From NCBI GenBank assembly GCA_964410665.1, contig CAYPIE010000003.1, positions 62,001 to 126,000 on the forward strand: a stretch of DNA of 64,000 nt, in the 5' to 3' direction. The notes under the pieces were generated by a model. That model did no database searches. It saw nothing but the letters and a program-made list of their open reading frames with translations, and had not been told where the DNA came from. Source of the DNA: CAYPIE01 sp964410665 (GTDB taxonomy: Bacteria > Planctomycetota > Planctomycetia > Gemmatales > Gemmataceae). This document shows, piece by piece, positions 18,069 through 26,666 of the stretch. Within the stretch, counting starts at the first letter, position 1. Every line of letters starts with the position of its first letter. A program made the position numbers and the translations under genes.

Positions 18069-20461
18069 GGTACCTCAGCCGTCAATTTGGCCGGGAGCAG
18101 ACAGGTGTTGTCGTTGCATGCTTGCAATTGTACCTCCACCTTCAACGCTTGGTTCGCATCGACGTCCTTCACCTCGGCGATTATGACGACGTTCCCCTCA
18201 TACACGAAGTAGTCCCCTACCGTCTTGTCCGCGATCTTTTTCGGCTTCTTCGGATAGACAATCTTGGCATCGACCGTCTTGTCGCCTTGGCGAATGGTCA
18301 CCTTGGTGTCTGCACCGTCTAAGATCCGGTTCTTGACGGGGTTGGCGTAAATATGCCACGGTTTTTTGATGGTCAGAGTAAGAGTGACCGTTCGTCGCTT
18401 GGCTTGCCGTTTGCTAGCTTTCGCCAACAACTTGACCACGGTATTGGATTTCGGGATGCCTCCTTGACTGGCAGGTTGGGCGTTCTGGGCTGGCGTTGCG
18501 GTATTGACGGCCGCAGGAGCGGCAGCAAGCCGCACGAATGCTTGGTAGGCACGTAGAAGGGTCGGAACGCTACGGGGCGTTTCTTGCAGTAGACTGGCGA
18601 ATTCGGCGAAGCTTGCACCAGCCAACCCACGATACTTGACGTCTCCAGTCTTCCGGCTCAGCCGAACCAGGTTCGACGTTGCCACGCCATTTCCTGATGG
18701 CTGCGCACCGTCGTAGGTTTCCTTAGCACGCGCAAACAGCTTCTCGTGGTCATGGCTAGTAAAATAGTAGCCCCCGGAACCATCGTAGTGTTGTTGCACC
18801 ATCACATCCGTGAGGCTCTTGGCCTCTTCCAACCAGCGCTCGTCACCGGTGGCCTCATGCAAATTCAGTAAGCCATGCACCAGGAAGGCGTAGTCGTCCA
18901 GGTAGGCGTTCAGACGTACTTTCACCGAGCCATCTTCGTCGATCGTGGCCACCCGCTTGAGCCGACCGTTCGCATCACGCAGGTGTTCCAGGACAAACTC
19001 CGCCGCCTTACAGGCCGCGGCAATATACGCGGGTTTGTCGAGCACTTGACCGGCCCGCGCGTAACCGGCAATCATCTGTCCGTTCCAAGCGGTGAGAATC
19101 TTTGTGTCGCGGAACGGACGGGGGCGGCTCGCGCGGGCGGCCAGCAGCTTGGCACGAGCATCGGCCAGGAGTTCGGCCGCGTGTTCTTGGGAGAGTTGTT
19201 GTTGTTCGGCGGCGCGGGAAACCGGCTGGAGCTGCTTGAGGATATAGCGGCCGCCTTCAAAGTTTGGTTCGCCGATCCCTCCGTACACGGCCTGGAATAC
19301 CGCACGCTGTTGCACATTTCCTAGAATCTTCTCGATCTGCTCGCGCGTCCAGACATAAAACGCCCCTTCTTCCTCCTCGGAGTCGGCGTCGAGCGCGGAA
19401 TAAAAGGCCCCCTGCGGAGAAGTGAGTTCACGGGCGACGAAGGCGAATGTATCCTGGATCACCCGGCGATAGCGAGGCTTTGGTTCGGCCTGATAGGCAT
19501 TCGCGTACAGCTCGACTAGCTGAGCATTATCATAGAGCATTTTCTCGAAATGAGGTACCGTCCAGGTCCGTTCGGTACTGTAGCGATGAAAACCGCCGCC
19601 AAGGTGGTCAAAGATGCCGCCGCGAGCCATGGCCAGGAGGGTGGTATCGAGTCGTTTTTTCAGTTGGGGTTGTTCACCCAACCGGACCTGTTGGAGCAAG
19701 AACTCTAAGGTGGCAGGCATGGGGAACTTGGTGCCAGCGAATTCCCGCTCCGGGTTGCCAATACCGCCGTGAACGGGGTCTAGCCGAGGTAAGTACGCAC
19801 GCACCGCTTCGCTGAGGACCTCAAGATTCAGCTGCTTCAGTTTCAGAGGGGGCGCAGACTTCGCCAGCGTTTTCTGGGTCGCTTCAGCGACGTTGGCAGC
19901 TTGGGTGGTCAGTCGCTCAGCGTCTTCCTGCCATAGCTGTTGCATGGCATTGAGGATCGTTTTGAAGCCGGAAATGGGCTGCCCTTGCAGCTCACGATCT
20001 TCCCGTGGCCAGTAGGTGCCGCCGAGGATCGGGCGTCCGTCGGGAAGCAAGAACATGGACAGGGGCCAGCCGCCCCGCTGTCCGAGCACGTTCAGGGCCG
20101 TCATGTAGACCTGATCGATGTCCGGCCGTTCCTCGCGGTCCACCTTGATACAGACAAAGTGTTTGTTCAAAATCTTGGCCACGGACGGATGCGCGAAAGA
20201 TTCACGTTCCATGACATGGCACCAATGGCACGAGGAATAGCCGATCGACAGAAACACCAGTTTGTTTTCCTTCTCTGCGCGAGCGAACGCTTCCGGCCCC
20301 CAGGGATACCAGTCGACGGGATTGTGAGCATGCTGTAACAGATACGGACTGCTCTCGCGGGCCAAGCGGTTGGGTTGTGGGCTCGGTTTGGACTCATCCG
20401 CTCCGTGGGCGAGGACGCCCAGCCACCCGCCGAGAATCAGGGCTAGAAAGACCGGTCGCAT
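18065..20461 (-). CDS. DUF255/YyaL thioredoxin-like protein with DsbD-alpha-like tail
   Basis: A 798-residue exported protein with signal peptide MRPVFLALILGGWLGVLAHGA. Residues 30-200 are the thioredoxin-like DUF255 domain: SPYLLQHAHNPVDWYPWG and the CxxC C78-H-W-C81 (SSCHWCHVMERESF). An alpha/alpha barrel typical of YyaL/SPATA20 follows (GGIFDHLGGGFHRYS, SALDADSEEEEGAFYVWT, LTAWNGQMIAGYARAG). The last 120 residues (about 677-798) match the DsbD N-terminal alpha domain in style: KPWHIYANPV, then QACNDNTCLLP with a Cys pair. The ordinary YyaL protein is cytosolic and lacks this tail. It is followed by a coupled membrane gene (GTGA) and divergent from kdsD. A periplasmic thiol-redox role is inferred. 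Confidence 0.85.
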   Translation of the reverse strand: MRPVFLALILGGWLGVLAHGADESKPSPQPNRLARESSPYLLQHAHNPVDWYPWGPEAFARAEKENKLVFLSIGYSSCHWCHVMERESFAHPSVAKILNKHFVCIKVDREERPDIDQVYMTALNVLGQRGGWPLSMFLLPDGRPILGGTYWPREDRELQGQPISGFKTILNAMQQLWQEDAERLTTQAANVAEATQKTLAKSAPPLKLKQLNLEVLSEAVRAYLPRLDPVHGGIGNPEREFAGTKFPMPATLEFLLQQVRLGEQPQLKKRLDTTLLAMARGGIFDHLGGGFHRYSTERTWTVPHFEKMLYDNAQLVELYANAYQAEPKPRYRRVIQDTFAFVARELTSPQGAFYSALDADSEEEEGAFYVWTREQIEKILGNVQQRAVFQAVYGGIGEPNFEGGRYILKQLQPVSRAAEQQQLSQEHAAELLADARAKLLAARASRPRPFRDTKILTAWNGQMIAGYARAGQVLDKPAYIAAACKAAEFVLEHLRDANGRLKRVATIDEDGSVKVRLNAYLDDYAFLVHGLLNLHEATGDERWLEEAKSLTDVMVQQHYDGSGGYYFTSHDHEKLFARAKETYDGAQPSGNGVATSNLVRLSRKTGDVKYRGLAGASFAEFASLLQETPRSVPTLLRAYQAFVRLAAAPAAVNTATPAQNAQPASQGGIPKSNTVVKLLAKASKRQAKRRTVTLTLTIKKPWHIYANPVKNRILDGADTKVTIRQGDKTVDAKIVYPKKPKKIADKTVGDYFVYEGNVVIIAEVKDVDANQALKVEVQLQACNDNTCLLPAKLTAEVP

Positions 20462-20610
20462 ACAGGAAGGACTCCATCGGAGGATCAGTTCGAAAACTCA
20501 ATGTCTACTATCCTGCCTCGACGAAGCCCCGCCAAGGGGATTCGAAGTCTTTTTCTGAGGTTGTCAAGGTCCGCAAACCGGGTATAAGCACTGCACTTGT
20601 GCGATCAGGG

Positions 20611-21651
20611 ATGGATACCGTCATGCACGCCAACTTTCTCGACTCACGGCTCTGTGCCGCCCGCGCCCTCGCTCAGTCGATTTTGCGAAGTGAAGCCGCG
20701 GCGCTGGAAAGTGTCGCGGACCGCTTGGGCGCAGGCTTCGAAAAGGCGGTACGTTGTGTGCATTCGAGTCAGGGAAGAGTGGCTGTGACCGGGGTGGGGA
20801 AGTCGGCGGATATTGGTCAGAAAATCGCTGGCACCCTCAATTCGACCGGGACCCGTAGTTACCTTCTTGATGCCACGCGGGCGCTCCATGGTGATTTGGG
20901 GATGGTCCACCCCGATGACGTAGTCCTTCTGCTGTCACATTCCGGTGAGAGTGAGGAACTGCTTCGCTTGGTCCCCTGGCTTCGTGAACAAGCCAGTGCA
21001 TTGGTCGCTTTGACCGGAAATGCAGGCAGTTCGCTCGCTCAGCAGTGCGATCATGTGATTCACTATGGACCCATCCAAGAATCGTGTCCCTTGTCGCTGG
21101 CTCCCAGCACGAGTGCCACGGTGATGCTGGTCCTCGGTCATGCGCTCGCATTTGTGCTTTTACAGGCCCGCGAATTTACCCGAGAAGATTTTGCCCGATT
21201 CCACCCTGCAGGCAATCTGGGACGGCAACTCACACGGGTTGAGATGGTCATGCGACGTGGCAGTGAATTGCGCATTGCCCCAGCCGACTGGACGATCCGG
21301 GCGGTATTCGCCGCCAACCACCTTCCTGGTCGCCGTACCGGCGCGATTATGCTGACCGATGGTATGGACCGTTTAATCGGTTTGTTCACCGATAGTGATC
21401 TCGCTCGACTGTTCGCCAGCCACCAAGATGCTGCCCTGGACGAACCGATTGGCCAACGCATGACGCGCCAACCGCTCACTGCCACCCCGTCGATGCGACT
21501 GGCCGAGGCCGTCGAATTGCTCCGTGGCCACAAAATCAGTGAGTTACCCGTCGTCGATGGCAAGGATCGGCCGGTCGGTCTGCTCGATATCACGGATGTC
21601 CTCGGCCGTGGGATCGTGGCCGAGCAGACCAATTGGCGGGCCAGCGCATAA
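20611..21651 (+). CDS. kdsD: arabinose-5-phosphate isomerase (KdsD/KpsF/GutQ)
   Basis: Interconverts ribulose-5-phosphate and arabinose-5-phosphate, the first committed step to KDO for lipopolysaccharide. The SIS domain (about residues 35-185) has RVAVTGVGKSADIGQKIAGTL, LGMVHPDDVVLLLSHSGESEE and LAPSTSATVMLVLGHALA; then comes FARFHPAGNLGRQL, a family signature. Two CBS domains occupy the C-terminus (RRTGAIMLTDGMDRLIGLFT; HKISELPVVDGKDRPVGLL). At 346 residues it is slightly longer than the E. coli enzyme. The start could be ATG 20611 or 20623; neither has a strong ribosome binding site. The KDO phosphatase gene follows 11 bases later, as in the lptCAB neighbourhood of proteobacteria. Cytoplasmic. 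Confidence 0.92.
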   Translation: MDTVMHANFLDSRLCAARALAQSILRSEAAALESVADRLGAGFEKAVRCVHSSQGRVAVTGVGKSADIGQKIAGTLNSTGTRSYLLDATRALHGDLGMVHPDDVVLLLSHSGESEELLRLVPWLREQASALVALTGNAGSSLAQQCDHVIHYGPIQESCPLSLAPSTSATVMLVLGHALAFVLLQAREFTREDFARFHPAGNLGRQLTRVEMVMRRGSELRIAPADWTIRAVFAANHLPGRRTGAIMLTDGMDRLIGLFTDSDLARLFASHQDAALDEPIGQRMTRQPLTATPSMRLAEAVELLRGHKISELPVVDGKDRPVGLLDITDVLGRGIVAEQTNWRASA

Positions 21652-21662
21652 ATGAGGATTCT

Positions 21663-22241
21663 ATGACGCCGGAATTATGGGGACGTGTTCAGCAGATCGA
21701 GGTCTTATTACTTGATGTGGATGGGGTCCTCACGGACGGATCGATCGTGTATGACTCGGCCGGCGTCGAGATCAAGCGCTTCCACGTTCGCGACGGTGCG
21801 GGAATCCGCCTGTGGGAGTTAGCTGGGAAACGCACGGGAGTTTTATCCGGACGAACTTCCCCTGCGGTCCGAGTCCGTGCGGGAGAACTGGGCATCGAGC
21901 CGATCTTGGAAGGGTATTCGCAAAAATTACCGGGGTTGCGTGCGTTCCTTCAACACCTAAATGTGCAGCCGGAGCAGGTCGCTGCCATGGGGGATGACCT
22001 TCCGGATCTGCCGGTTCTTCGCAATTGTGGGGTGGCGCTCGCGCCGGCGGATGCTTGTCCCGAAGTCCTTGAAGATGCCGATTATGTCACCCAAGCAGCG
22101 GGAGGCCGAGGTGCGGTACGGGAAGCCATCGAATGGCTCCTCCAAGCCCAAAGCCATTGGACCGAAAGAGTGGCTGCCTACCGAGCGGAGAGACTTGGCG
22201 GACCGAATGGGGATCCCGCCGTTCGCGAAGGTGGGTCATAA
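21663..22241 (+). CDS. kdsC: KDO-8-phosphate phosphatase (HAD superfamily)
   Basis: Hydrolyses 3-deoxy-D-manno-octulosonate 8-phosphate to KDO in LPS core synthesis. The HAD nucleophile motif is LLLDVDGVLTDGSI (DxD), motif II is TGVLSGRTS, and the metal-binding motif IV is AAMGDDLPDLPVL. A length of 192 residues and the lack of a cap domain fit class C0 KdsC; the C-terminal ARREAIEWLLQAQ-like region matches the tetramer-gate segment in position. Start ATG 21663 has GAGG 6 bases upstream. It sits 11 bases after kdsD and about 240 bases before the giant OstA-like gene. No kdsA or kdsB is present in this window. Confidence 0.92.
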   Translation: MTPELWGRVQQIEVLLLDVDGVLTDGSIVYDSAGVEIKRFHVRDGAGIRLWELAGKRTGVLSGRTSPAVRVRAGELGIEPILEGYSQKLPGLRAFLQHLNVQPEQVAAMGDDLPDLPVLRNCGVALAPADACPEVLEDADYVTQAAGGRGAVREAIEWLLQAQSHWTERVAAYRAERLGGPNGDPAVREGGS

Positions 22242-22481
22242 GCGGCGGATTCTTGGGCTGTTGGTCATGCCGCGAAGAATCCGATGCGGTAAGCAGTGAC
22301 GAGCGAATACAACGCTGGGGTGGATTCACGATTTTCCAAGTTGTTCCTGATCGGCTCCCGAGCCCCCTGGTGAGGGCTCGCCCCGGATCCAGGTCCGAGG
22401 CATGGAGACCGAATTGCGACGGTGCCTGCGTCGGTGCCGCCCAAACGCGCGGTGCGACCTGAACGACCATGGAGGCTACCA

Positions 22482-25400
22482 GTGCCAACCCCACGTCGTG
22501 TTATGCTCATGGTGTTGGGCTTGCTGGGGACCCTGGGCGGTTACGCCGTCTACGCGTACTTTCTCGGCTCGATCAACGGCCTTCCACCCCTTCCCATCGC
22601 GTTTTTAGAATCGCGTGATCCGACCGCGAAGGTAAGTGCCCCTCCCGAAGTCAACCGCCAACAGCGCATCATCGCAGCATTTGGGTCCGGCTGCCCAGAA
22701 CTCCGTTACCCGGTCTACCTGGAGATTCGTGCCAAGGGCTTGTTGTTAGCAGCCGACCGCTACAGTGTGACCGATGATGGCCAATTACAGTTCTCACACT
22801 TCAGTTTGGCGATATTTGGCAAAGTCAAACCCGGCCAGGAATATCCTGAGATTAATACGATCCACGCCGACAAAGCCTTTGTCGAATTTGACCAGCCGGT
22901 CGGAAGCTTGGCCGATCTGAGCTCGCGAAAGATTGTCGGGGCTCGGCTGGAAAGTGATAAAAAGTTGCACCTTCGCTCGGCGGATGACCGCGTCGGCTTG
23001 ATCCATATTCAGAATAACCGGCGTTCGGTCAGTAAAGCCGATGATCTGGTCCTTCGGACTCCCGGCCCAATTGATTATCGCGCGGAACCAACACCCGAGT
23101 ACCCGGGTGGGCCACTGCCGCCCCATCTGTGGACCGAAAGTGTTGTCAAAATTGTCGATCGCCAGAATCTGCCGCGCAAGGCCTCCGAAGCACTTGACCA
23201 TCTGCCCGAGACCGATCTCGATCGAGCTCGGCATCCGGGGGTCATCCGAGAGATCCTTAATGGTGAACGCGCCCCGTTGCCTACCATCATTGCCCAAGAA
23301 CTCCGCGTCTTTCTGGAACAGGCAAGCGATGCCGAGCCAAGTAGTCGACCGACACCCAAGCAGCCGCGACCAGGTTCGATTACCGGAGTAGCACGCATCG
23401 ACTTTGCTTCAAACGTGCATATGAATCTGTGGGTCGATGAGCAGTCCGATTTTCTTGCCGGAGGTAACTCGAATCCACCGAAGCAAAAGGCGAAGCTACC
23501 GCCCAACGACGACTCCTCGGATAAAGTGCTCATCCAGATCGAGACACGTGGAGCGTTCCACTACGATCTCGACAGCGACAAGGCCCGCTTTGAAATCGCT
23601 CCCGAATCCGACCCGCTGATCCCCAACCATGTGGTAGTGACCCGTCATGTGTCATCCAATCAGCAAGATGTGCTTGGCTGTGAAATTCTGGAGCTGCAAT
23701 TCAACCGAAAGGCGAAGGACCAAAGCACCGCCAAGAGAACACCATCGGCAACCGCAGTTGCCAACCCCAAAGGACCACCGCCAGGCGATCCACAGCACAA
23801 TCCCGTCACGGTTCAGATTGATTGGGCTCACGCTTGGGGGAAATCCATCACGATCGGGTCCGATACCGATCAGTTGCAAGCTTGGGGGAACGACCTTTAT
23901 TATGATGCTCGAACCAAACGAACCACCCTGTCGGGCAACTCCGAAAAGCCGATTGTTGCCATTAAAGATGGCAACTTGATTGAGGCGCGGCAGCTCGTCC
24001 TCAACGGGATGGACAATCCTGACCAAGCCACCGCGCGAGCCATTGGTCCCGTTCAAATCCATATTGACTTGATCGATGCCGCAACACGTCGTTATGCTCG
24101 GGAAGCCCGCTGCTCCGACTCGCTTATCTTTCGCCGCGATCCCAAGGCTGGACCGGGTGTCGATCGATTGGAGTTCGTGGGCAACGCGGAATTCATTGAT
24201 CGGCCGGGCGAACAACAGATGGCCGCCGAGGAGATCACCGTTTGGCTGCTTCCCTCCGGGGCTTCGACCAAGCCATCTGAGCAAGAGGCGCGAAAGCTTG
24301 TCCGCAAAAACCCGGATACGTCAAATTCACTGACCTCGAGTGGGCGCCGTCCTAGTCGGGTCCTCGCCGTGGGCAAGGTCAAGCTGGATGCACCGGACTT
24401 GAAAATCAAGCAGGCCAAACACCTCAATGTGGTGTTTCGCGATGTGCCTGAGGACGAGATGCCCCCCGAGGATGAACACCTGCAAACCGAACCGTTGCTC
24501 GGTTGGCAGCCACCTGGAAAGCCTCTTGGCAAGCCCCGAGTTAACTTCGGCTGGGATGCTCCGTCCGAGCCAATCGGTTCGCACAGTCCGGTCGTCCGTC
24601 AGGTATGGTTGGCCGCGCCCCCCGAACCAGCACCTGAATTGATTCCCTTACCCATTGGTCCGGAACCACCTCTTGAGGTGGTTGCCACTCAGATTGAAGC
24701 TCACCTGAAGCGTCATGGCAAACGCCACGCATTAGATACAGTGGTCTGTGACCATCAAGTTCAGGTGCATCAGGATCCCACCGACGATCAACCTCGTGGA
24801 ATCGATATCACGGGGAATCATCTACGACTTACCCAGGACCTGACTGGTAATCTCCTCGATGTGCATGGAACCCCGGAAAAGGATGCGTTTTTGCGATTTG
24901 AGAAAATTGCTCTGGTCGGCCAGGCTATTCATGTGGATCAGCGGAACAACTACGCCCGTGTCAAAGGACGGGGCAGCATGGACCTGGAAAGTAATGCCGA
25001 TCTCCAGGGCAACCAGCTGACCAGTCCAACCACCATCAACATCGCTTGGAAAGATGCCATGGAATTCAATGGCAGTGAACAATGGGCGTTTTTCGAAGGC
25101 GAGGTCCAGGCGGTACAACAAGAGACCCGACTGCTGTGTGAAACCATGCATGTGACCATGGATAAGCCGGTCTGGTTCAATCAGTCGCGCGGTTCGGCTG
25201 CCAAACAAGGCAAGCCCAAAGAATCACCCAAGATCGATCTTGTCCTGTGTGACCAGCAACCCGCGGACGGGGTGAAAGACAAACGTGTGCAACCGGTCTC
25301 GTTGATCGAGAAACGCTTCGATGAGAATGGCCAGCTGCTTGCCTATCAACGCATCGAAGGCCCTTGGTTAAAACTCGATAATCTCAAGAAAGAGCTCTGG

Positions 25401-25976
25401 GCTACCGGCCCCGGAACCGTGCGCATCCTGCAACGCGGCGATCAAAATCTTGCCGGCCGTTCCGATCAACCCAAGAAGCCCAACCCGCAGGGCGGTCGTA
25501 GCGCTAACCTAAAATTTACCTGGGTGCGCTATAACGGCCAAATGCGCGCGAACGACCAAACCCGTTCGGCAACCTTTACCGGACATACTGAGGTCTTACA
25601 TATGCCAGGCGACGACCCGGAGCTCGATACCGACGCCGCCCGTCAACGCGTTCCGGAGGGTGGGATGTGGCTCCGTTGTGCCGACACCCTCGAAGTATCC
25701 ACGCGTGAAGGAATTCACGGTCATCAATGGCATGAGATGAAGGCCAAGGGGAATGCCGGGGTGAGAGCCCCCGATTTCTTCGGAAATGCCGAGGTGGTCA
25801 AGTACGATGAAAGTAAAGACGCCGTGACCTTCGAAGGGACCTCGGATCATCCAGCCAAGATTACCCGACAACGCCCGGGAACACGTGGGGATGTTATCAA
25901 AGGGAACCGCATCAAATACTATCGCCGTACCGGGGAATATGAGGGCGATGGCATTCGGGCCCTGAGTGGTTCCTAA
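22482..25976 (+). CDS. giant OstA/LptA/LptC-like envelope protein
   Basis: A 1164-residue protein with a membrane anchor near its start (VMLMVLGLLGTLGGYAVYAYF) and a long periplasmic beta-rich region. It shows repeating patterns typical of LptA/OstA beta-jellyroll strands: AWGNDLYYDARTKRTTLSGN, FRFEKIALVGQAIHVDQR-like segments, NAEVVKYDESKDAVTFEGT, and closing with GNRIKYYRRTGEYEG. Its position after kdsD-kdsC is where lptC and lptA lie in proteobacteria, so it may form or extend the LPS bridge between membranes. The start is GTG 22482, which has GGAGG 6 bases upstream; the longer frame to GTG 22422 lacks this. Normal LptA is about 185 residues, so this is a very large variant. No lptB follows. 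Confidence 0.72.
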   Translation: MPTPRRVMLMVLGLLGTLGGYAVYAYFLGSINGLPPLPIAFLESRDPTAKVSAPPEVNRQQRIIAAFGSGCPELRYPVYLEIRAKGLLLAADRYSVTDDGQLQFSHFSLAIFGKVKPGQEYPEINTIHADKAFVEFDQPVGSLADLSSRKIVGARLESDKKLHLRSADDRVGLIHIQNNRRSVSKADDLVLRTPGPIDYRAEPTPEYPGGPLPPHLWTESVVKIVDRQNLPRKASEALDHLPETDLDRARHPGVIREILNGERAPLPTIIAQELRVFLEQASDAEPSSRPTPKQPRPGSITGVARIDFASNVHMNLWVDEQSDFLAGGNSNPPKQKAKLPPNDDSSDKVLIQIETRGAFHYDLDSDKARFEIAPESDPLIPNHVVVTRHVSSNQQDVLGCEILELQFNRKAKDQSTAKRTPSATAVANPKGPPPGDPQHNPVTVQIDWAHAWGKSITIGSDTDQLQAWGNDLYYDARTKRTTLSGNSEKPIVAIKDGNLIEARQLVLNGMDNPDQATARAIGPVQIHIDLIDAATRRYAREARCSDSLIFRRDPKAGPGVDRLEFVGNAEFIDRPGEQQMAAEEITVWLLPSGASTKPSEQEARKLVRKNPDTSNSLTSSGRRPSRVLAVGKVKLDAPDLKIKQAKHLNVVFRDVPEDEMPPEDEHLQTEPLLGWQPPGKPLGKPRVNFGWDAPSEPIGSHSPVVRQVWLAAPPEPAPELIPLPIGPEPPLEVVATQIEAHLKRHGKRHALDTVVCDHQVQVHQDPTDDQPRGIDITGNHLRLTQDLTGNLLDVHGTPEKDAFLRFEKIALVGQAIHVDQRNNYARVKGRGSMDLESNADLQGNQLTSPTTINIAWKDAMEFNGSEQWAFFEGEVQAVQQETRLLCETMHVTMDKPVWFNQSRGSAAKQGKPKESPKIDLVLCDQQPADGVKDKRVQPVSLIEKRFDENGQLLAYQRIEGPWLKLDNLKKELWATGPGTVRILQRGDQNLAGRSDQPKKPNPQGGRSANLKFTWVRYNGQMRANDQTRSATFTGHTEVLHMPGDDPELDTDAARQRVPEGGMWLRCADTLEVSTREGIHGHQWHEMKAKGNAGVRAPDFFGNAEVVKYDESKDAVTFEGTSDHPAKITRQRPGTRGDVIKGNRIKYYRRTGEYEGDGIRALSGS

Positions 25977-26191
25977 TCAGGCATGCGAACCCCATCATCC
26001 TTTTACAGACACTTCTTCCCGAGTTCTTGATCCGAGCGGAGTGTCAGCCCAGCCGAGTAGGTCACCTCGATCGAGATGACGACCCGGTGTCGGACCAGAG
26101 CTCTGCATCCGTACGCGTCACAACGCGGGCGGGGAAGTGTGTTGACTCGCGCGCGCTGGATGGATGACGCATTGGACAGGGGCGACACCTT

Positions 26192-26367
26192 CGGAGCGGC
26201 GGGTGTGAGCCCGCGGCGGCTGGGCTGGATGACGGCCGGGGATTATCCGCCGACGTACGCCCCCCGGCGGATACTGCGACTCAGCATGGTGGAATCTCTC
26301 GCTTGGCTGACTCGGTGTTTTCGTTAGAAGGAAGCCAAAACACGGCGGGCTCACACTCGCCGCTCGG
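26192..26367. repeat. 22-bp inverted repeat pair, MITE/REP-like element
   Basis: Bases 26192-26213 and 26346-26367 are inverted copies over 22 bp with two mismatches (core CGGGCTCACAC). Each copy also carries its own short hairpin. Between them, TATCCGCCG (26244-26252) pairs with CGGCGGATA (26265-26273). The 176-bp unit resembles a REP/BIME or miniature element; no target duplication was seen. It lies in the 690-base gene-free gap 25977-26666, where no convincing ORF was found. Confidence 0.6.
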
Positions 26368-26604
26368 AAAGAAGACTGCCATGTTGCTGAAGCGATGCCC
26401 GATGCCCAAGGCGACACACAAATGCATGAGGACCACCGACTCGAACCGACCACATGCGCAGCGTCGACCAGGCTGGCGAGTACCGATGTTCTCTCTAAAA
26501 GGGCTTGCACGTTTTGCAGTACACGACTTGAAGACCGAGTTTTCCCTCAGATATCTCTGGCCATAGGCTCCGGCTAGACAGGAGGATTCATGGTTGGCTG
26601 GGAG

Positions 26605-26625
26605 AGCCAGGCCGAGGGCCTGGCT
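26605..26625. terminator. 9-bp perfect hairpin downstream of secretin-like gene
   Basis: AGCCAGGCC (26605-26613) pairs exactly with GGCCTGGCT (26617-26625) around a 3-base loop. It lies about 40 bases past the stop of the minus-strand secretin-like gene. No T run accompanies it, so terminator function is tentative. Confidence 0.45.
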
Positions 26626-26666
26626 GGCGGTTCACAAGGTTTGGTTTATCTCAGGATCGGACTCGG

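Noticed and set aside
26076..26327. 83-codon plus-strand open frame across the inverted repeat
   Set aside because: It covers palindromic repeat DNA and has no protein-like features.
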